A DNA stretch of 56,040 nucleotides from Veillonellaceae bacterium. Lineage in GTDB: Bacteria > Bacillota > Negativicutes > JAAYSF01. A model generated the notes under the pieces. The model was given only the letters and a program-made list of their open reading frames with translations, searched no databases and was not told the origin of the DNA. The translations under genes and the position numbers were made by a program. Where the stretch lies: assembly GCA_012523975.1 (NCBI GenBank), contig JAAYSF010000030.1, positions 1 to 56,040 on the forward strand. Reading direction: 5' to 3'. Every line of letters begins with the position of its first letter. The first letter of the stretch is position 1. Positions 52,521-56,040 of the stretch are shown here, piece after piece.

Positions 52521-53207
52521 GTGTTACAAATAAAACAAGGACAAGCTGCTATTGCTTTTGTTTGTGTAATCTTAGGCTTTATGTTAGCGGTACAATTTCG
52601 GACAACAGAAGATATAAAATCTACTGTGCCTTTTCAGCGGATTGAAGATTTATCGCAGCGCTTGATTCAGACGGAAAAAGAACGGGATGCGTTGCAAAAA
52701 CAAATTAGTGAGATGCGAGAATCGGGGACCAAGGCAGTTTCACAGGAGGCTGAGCTTTTAAGAATGGGGGCTGGGGTAATTGCAATGCAGGGTCCTGGGG
52801 TTTCAATAACGATTGATGATAGTAAGCGGCAATCAAAAATTGGGGAAAATCCGAATTTGTACATAATTCATGATGATGATATCCTTAAAGTTATCAATGA
52901 GCTCTGGGCGGCTGGCGCCGAAGCAATTTCTATTAACGAACAGCGCTTGATAGCTAGCTCGGAAATTCGCTGTGCTGGCCCAACTTTGTCAGTAAACAAT
53001 ACCCGTTATTCACCGCCGTATGAGATAAAAGCTATTGGAGAGCCGAATACTTTGGAAAATGCTCTTAAAATGCGCGGGGGTGTTGTCGAAACGCTACAGT
53101 TTTGGGGTATTCAAATTTCAATAAAAAAACAAGAAAATCAGATTGTCCCGGCGTATAAAGGAGCGTTTCGCTTTGAACTCGCCAAGCCGGTAAAGGATGG
53201 TGTGTAA
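52521..53207 (+). CDS. DUF881 family protein (YlxW/YlxX-like)
   Basis: A 228-residue membrane-anchored protein of the DUF881 family, found beside ftsQ/sbp in Firmicutes. It has one N-terminal membrane helix (about 9-26), a coiled coil (about 42-75, EDLSQRLIQTEKERDALQKQ) and the DUF881 core with GPGVSITIDDS, HDDDILKVINELWAAGAEAISIN and RCAGPTLSVNNTRYSPPYEI. Function unknown; a division- or spore-linked role is inferred from context. GTG start after AAAGGGGTGAG. Confidence 0.92.
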   Translation: MLQIKQGQAAIAFVCVILGFMLAVQFRTTEDIKSTVPFQRIEDLSQRLIQTEKERDALQKQISEMRESGTKAVSQEAELLRMGAGVIAMQGPGVSITIDDSKRQSKIGENPNLYIIHDDDILKVINELWAAGAEAISINEQRLIASSEIRCAGPTLSVNNTRYSPPYEIKAIGEPNTLENALKMRGGVVETLQFWGIQISIKKQENQIVPAYKGAFRFELAKPVKDGV

Positions 53208-53209
53208 GA

Positions 53210-53539
53210 ATGGCGTTACCGGTTATAGGGCTGATTATAGGGCTGATTATTGGTATTGTATCTCCTATAAGTATACCTGTCGAATATGCTAAGTTTATGT
53301 CTGTAGCCTTGCTAGCCGCTTTAGATTCGGTATTTGGTGGTTTGCGGGCTGGCTCCGAAGAAAAATTTGATAATACAATTTTTATTACCGGTTTTTTTAC
53401 TAATGCTTTATTAGCTGCCAGTCTTGTTTATGTTGGTGAACGCCTAGGAATTGACTTATATTATGTAGCCTTACTGGCGTTCGGCTTGCGTATTTTCCAA
53501 AATTTGGCTATTATTCGTCGATACTTTTTAAAAAAATAG
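53210..53539 (+). CDS. sbp: Small basic protein Sbp (DUF1290)
   Basis: A 109-residue membrane protein of the Sbp/DUF1290 family, found between ftsQ-type and ftsA genes in Firmicutes and Actinobacteria. It shows IGIVSPISIPVEYAKFMSVA, ALLAALDSVFGGLRAG and a Phe/Arg-rich C-terminus, with about three hydrophobic helices. Two base pairs separate it from DUF881. Function unknown. The first helix is encoded by a 12-bp tandem duplication. Confidence 0.93.
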   Translation: MALPVIGLIIGLIIGIVSPISIPVEYAKFMSVALLAALDSVFGGLRAGSEEKFDNTIFITGFFTNALLAASLVYVGERLGIDLYYVALLAFGLRIFQNLAIIRRYFLKK

Positions 53540-53557
53540 TCTATTTCATAACTTGCC

Positions 53558-53584
53558 AAAAACCGCCATGTAAGGCGGTTTTTT
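53558..53584 (+). terminator. Rho-independent terminator after sbp
   Basis: AAAAACCGCC (53558-53567) pairs with GGCGGTTTTT (53574-53583) around a 6-nt loop, followed by another T. It separates the ftsQ-DUF881-sbp unit from ftsA-ftsZ. Confidence 0.92.
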
Positions 53585-53633
53585 AATTGAATGTCACCTT
53601 AGGTAGTTTTAAGGTTCAAACGCTATAGGACTT

Positions 53634-53661
53634 TTGCTGGATATTCCTAAATACTTATATT
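53634..53661 (+). promoter_or_regulatory. Candidate ftsA-ftsZ promoter
   Basis: TTGCTG (53634-53639) and TATATT (53656-53661) with a 16-nt spacer lie in the gap after the sbp terminator, about 80 nt before ftsA. The match is moderate; a second start site nearer the gene is possible. Confidence 0.4.
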
Positions 53662-53743
53662 TTCTTTAATAACAAAAAAGGGAAATTGCTACTTCTGTTG
53701 AAACATAAGGAATGTAACATAATATTTTTGACGAGGGAAAGGC

Positions 53744-54937
53744 ATGGATAAAAGCCATTTATTGGGGATTGATGTAGGAACAGCGACGGTCAAAGTTTTT
53801 TCTGGAGCTATGACAAATGAGCAGGATATTTCAATTGACAGCATAGGAATTATGCAGACCTTTGGGTTCGACAAAGGAGCAATATCAGATTACAAGGCCT
53901 TATCGTCATCTATTAAACAAGCCGTTGATTGTGCAATATCTGACAATCAAGTTTCTGCCCAAGGTGTTTACATTGGAGTGGGCGGCATGGGTATTCGCTC
54001 TTTTAACTGTATTGGCAGTATTGCTCCGCATTCGCCAAAAACAATAACAAATGAAGACATTGATCGAGTTTGTCGTTCATCTGTACTTACCGGTATTCCC
54101 GAGGAACTATACGTTCTGCATATTTTACCATTATGTTTTTGGGTTGATAAAAAGCGCCAGACATCTGCGCCAATAGGTATGCAGGGGTCTTGCTTGGAGG
54201 TTGAAACCCTTGTTGTAGCAGCTCCCGAAATGGCTATAAAAGAACTGATAGCGGCTGTCCGAAATACGGGAATAAAAGTTGCTGGGGTAGTTGCAAATTC
54301 TATAGTTGGTGCGCAAGCTTTGGCGCCAGATACCAAGGATAAAAAAGTAATAATAATCGACATCGGTGCTGGGACAACCGACGTTTCTCTATATCGTGGT
54401 GGGGTTATATATAACTCGGCATCACTGCCGCTAGGGGGCAATTACATAACACGCGATATAATGAAAGCGTTAGAGATAAGCGAGCAGCATGCGGAAGGCA
54501 TCAAGCGTTATTATTCACGACTTGATAAAGCATTTCGCGGGCAAGCTGTAATCCTTGATTGTAATGATTATGGAACAACTGACAAACAGGTCTCTTATGA
54601 CTTTCTCTTTGACGTAATTGAAAGCAGAGTAGAAGAAATTGTCTATTTAATTCACGAGCATATTAAGGGTTCAATGCTCGATAGTGATATTAATGAAATT
54701 GTATTTACCGGGGGATGTTCAGCCATGCCAAGTTTTGTAGCTGCTATTGAAAAACATTTCGGATTGCAGGTGAAAACAAAAGTACCGGATAAACTGCTGG
54801 CAGAATATTCATATCCAAGTAATACCTCATGTTATGGTGTTATTTTGCATGCCGCGCGGCATGCAGCGGCAGTAAGTCAAGAGCCTACAACGCAATCTTG
54901 GCGATCACTCTTTGAAAAGATTAGGAAGTTCTTCTAA
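53744..54937 (+). CDS. ftsA: Cell division protein FtsA
   Basis: FtsA is an actin-like ATPase that tethers FtsZ to the membrane. The 397-residue product has the phosphate-1 loop LLGIDVGTATVKVF, the 1C subdomain, IIDIGAGTTDVSLYRGG (phosphate 2), LPLGGNYITRDI and the adenosine loop FTGGCSAMPSF, ending in an amphipathic RSLFEKIRKFF membrane-binding helix. It is somewhat diverged from E. coli FtsA but complete. AGGGAAAGGC precedes the ATG. Confidence 0.93.
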   Translation: MDKSHLLGIDVGTATVKVFSGAMTNEQDISIDSIGIMQTFGFDKGAISDYKALSSSIKQAVDCAISDNQVSAQGVYIGVGGMGIRSFNCIGSIAPHSPKTITNEDIDRVCRSSVLTGIPEELYVLHILPLCFWVDKKRQTSAPIGMQGSCLEVETLVVAAPEMAIKELIAAVRNTGIKVAGVVANSIVGAQALAPDTKDKKVIIIDIGAGTTDVSLYRGGVIYNSASLPLGGNYITRDIMKALEISEQHAEGIKRYYSRLDKAFRGQAVILDCNDYGTTDKQVSYDFLFDVIESRVEEIVYLIHEHIKGSMLDSDINEIVFTGGCSAMPSFVAAIEKHFGLQVKTKVPDKLLAEYSYPSNTSCYGVILHAARHAAAVSQEPTTQSWRSLFEKIRKFF

Positions 54938-54972
54938 TAGCGTGGAACTCAGAATAAGGAGGAAAAATTTTC

Positions 54973-56022
54973 ATGCTAGAATTTGATATGGATTTAGAAC
55001 AGTTTGCTTCCATTAAAGTTATTGGAGTCGGTGGCGGCGGAAATAATGCAGTGAATCGAATGATTACGTCAGGTCTTAAGGGTGTTGAGTTTATAGCAAT
55101 CAATACGGATGCCCAAGCCCTTGTGCATGCCTTGGCACCGCATCGTATACAAATTGGTGAGAAGCTAACTAAAGGCTTAGGAGCAGGTGCAAATCCTGAA
55201 GTTGGTGAAAAGGCGGCTCAGGAGAGCCGTGAGGAAATAATTAAGGCATTGCGTGGCGCGGATATGGTTTTTGTAACAGCCGGAATGGGCGGTGGCACCG
55301 GCACCGGCGCTGCACCGGTTGTTGCCGAGTGCGCTAAAGAAGTAGGCGCTCTGACTGTCGGGGTTGTTACTAAGCCTTTTGGTTTCGAAGGGCGGCGTCG
55401 TCAAGGTCAAGCTGAACGGGGGACCGCTAAACTAAAAGAAAAAGTTGATACCTTGATAACGATACCAAATGATAGATTAATGCAGGTTGTTGATAAACGC
55501 ACTCCGATGATGGAGGCTTTTAGAATTGCGGATGATGTCTTGCGTCAAGGCGTGCAAGGTATATCGGATTTGATTGCTGTACCGGGGCTAATTAATTTGG
55601 ATTTTGCCGATGTAAAAACAATTATGATGGAACAAGGGTCGGCTTTAATGGGGATCGGTATTGGTTCAGGCGATAATCGGTCTATTGCGGCGGCAGAAGC
55701 TGCAATTCGCAGTCCGCTTCTTGAAACATCAATTGAAGGAGCTCGCGGAGTTCTTTTAAATATAACTGGTGGTCCAAATTTAGGATTATTTGAAGTCAAT
55801 GAGGCGGCCGAAATTATTTCCAACGCAGCTGATCCGGAGGCTAATATTATTTTTGGTTCTGTCATCGATGAATCGTTTGGTGATGAAGTGCGTGTAACCG
55901 TTATTGCTACCGGTTTTGATACCAAACCAACTAAGCCTACTTCTAACACCGGTAGTGAATATGCAAAGATTGAGCCATTCCGTAATCCTGATCTGGATAT
56001 CCCCGCTTGGATGCGGCGCTAA
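54973..56022 (+). CDS. ftsZ: Cell division GTPase FtsZ
   Basis: FtsZ is the tubulin homologue that forms the Z-ring. The 349-residue product has [17 protein letters not shown], the tubulin signature [14 protein letters not shown], the synergy-loop region [11 protein letters not shown] and the C-terminal conserved peptide LDIPAWMRR that binds FtsA. The variable linker before that peptide is short (about 25 residues). AAGGAGG precedes the ATG. Complete; only 18 bp of window follow it. Confidence 0.97.
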   Translation: MLEFDMDLEQFASIKVIGVGGGGNNAVNRMITSGLKGVEFIAINTDAQALVHALAPHRIQIGEKLTKGLGAGANPEVGEKAAQESREEIIKALRGADMVFVTAGMGGGTGTGAAPVVAECAKEVGALTVGVVTKPFGFEGRRRQGQAERGTAKLKEKVDTLITIPNDRLMQVVDKRTPMMEAFRIADDVLRQGVQGISDLIAVPGLINLDFADVKTIMMEQGSALMGIGIGSGDNRSIAAAEAAIRSPLLETSIEGARGVLLNITGGPNLGLFEVNEAAEIISNAADPEANIIFGSVIDESFGDEVRVTVIATGFDTKPTKPTSNTGSEYAKIEPFRNPDLDIPAWMRR

Positions 56023-56040
56023 AAAGCTCTTTTGAAATAC

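Overview
The window is a near-continuous block of plus-strand housekeeping and motility genes at moderate, slightly AT-rich base composition. Several features point to a spore-forming, outer-membrane-bearing Firmicute of the Negativicutes, most likely the Sporomusaceae: FliY, CheC and CheD together with FapA (DUF342); UppS-CdsA-Dxr-RseP-IspG-ProS directly after RpsB-Tsf-PyrH-Frr; a DNPR-type (meso-diaminopimelate) MurE; a PASTA-bearing PBP; and many TTG/GTG starts. This placement is inference from gene content and order, not from a database search.

Region 1 (1-18.4 kb) is the late part of a large flagellar/chemotaxis operon: the 3' end of flgE, then flbD, fliL, fliM, fliY, cheY, fliO, fliP, fliQ, fliR, flhB, flhA, flhF, flhG, a PilZ brake protein, cheB, cheA, cheW, cheC, cheD, a small membrane protein and the motility sigma factor. 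Together they encode the hook, the C-ring switch, the type III export gate, placement factors and the chemotaxis signalling core. motAB and cheR are not here. Region 2 (18.4-21.1 kb) holds fapA, a Gln-rich orphan and a DUF6115-like membrane protein.

Region 3 (21.1-31.2 kb) starts at a strong promoter. It runs rpsB, tsf, terminator, pyrH, frr, an orphan 68-residue protein, a 55-residue ferredoxin, terminator, uppS, cdsA, dxr, rseP, ispG and proS, so translation, lipid carrier, phospholipid and MEP-pathway genes are combined. Region 4 (31.2-36.1 kb) is an accessory patch. It contains a CoA-binding protein/thioredoxin pair behind a promoter with a palindromic operator candidate, feoB-feoA, a convergent DUF1858 redox protein, a decayed lgt, a YbaK-type deacylase and a decayed polysaccharide deacetylase framed by a 12-bp inverted repeat.

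Region 5 (36.1-56.0 kb) is the division and cell-wall cluster: mraZ (with three 10-bp-phased GTGG boxes), rsmH, ftsL, PBP, murE, murF, mraY, murD, ftsW, murG, murC, murA, ddl, terminator, ftsQ, DUF881, sbp, terminator, ftsA and ftsZ. It makes lipid II, flips and polymerises it, and builds the Z-ring.

No rRNA, tRNA, CRISPR array, intact insertion sequence or prophage was seen. The least expected content lies between genes: two pseudogenes, several operator-like inverted repeats on recognisable promoters, and a mutually exclusive hairpin region between ftsQ and the DUF881 gene. I did not find a clearly new multi-gene system. The best candidates for undescribed biology are the orphan/ferredoxin pair at 24.0-24.4 kb, the regulated thioredoxin pair at 31.4-32.2 kb and the structured RNA region at 52.4 kb.
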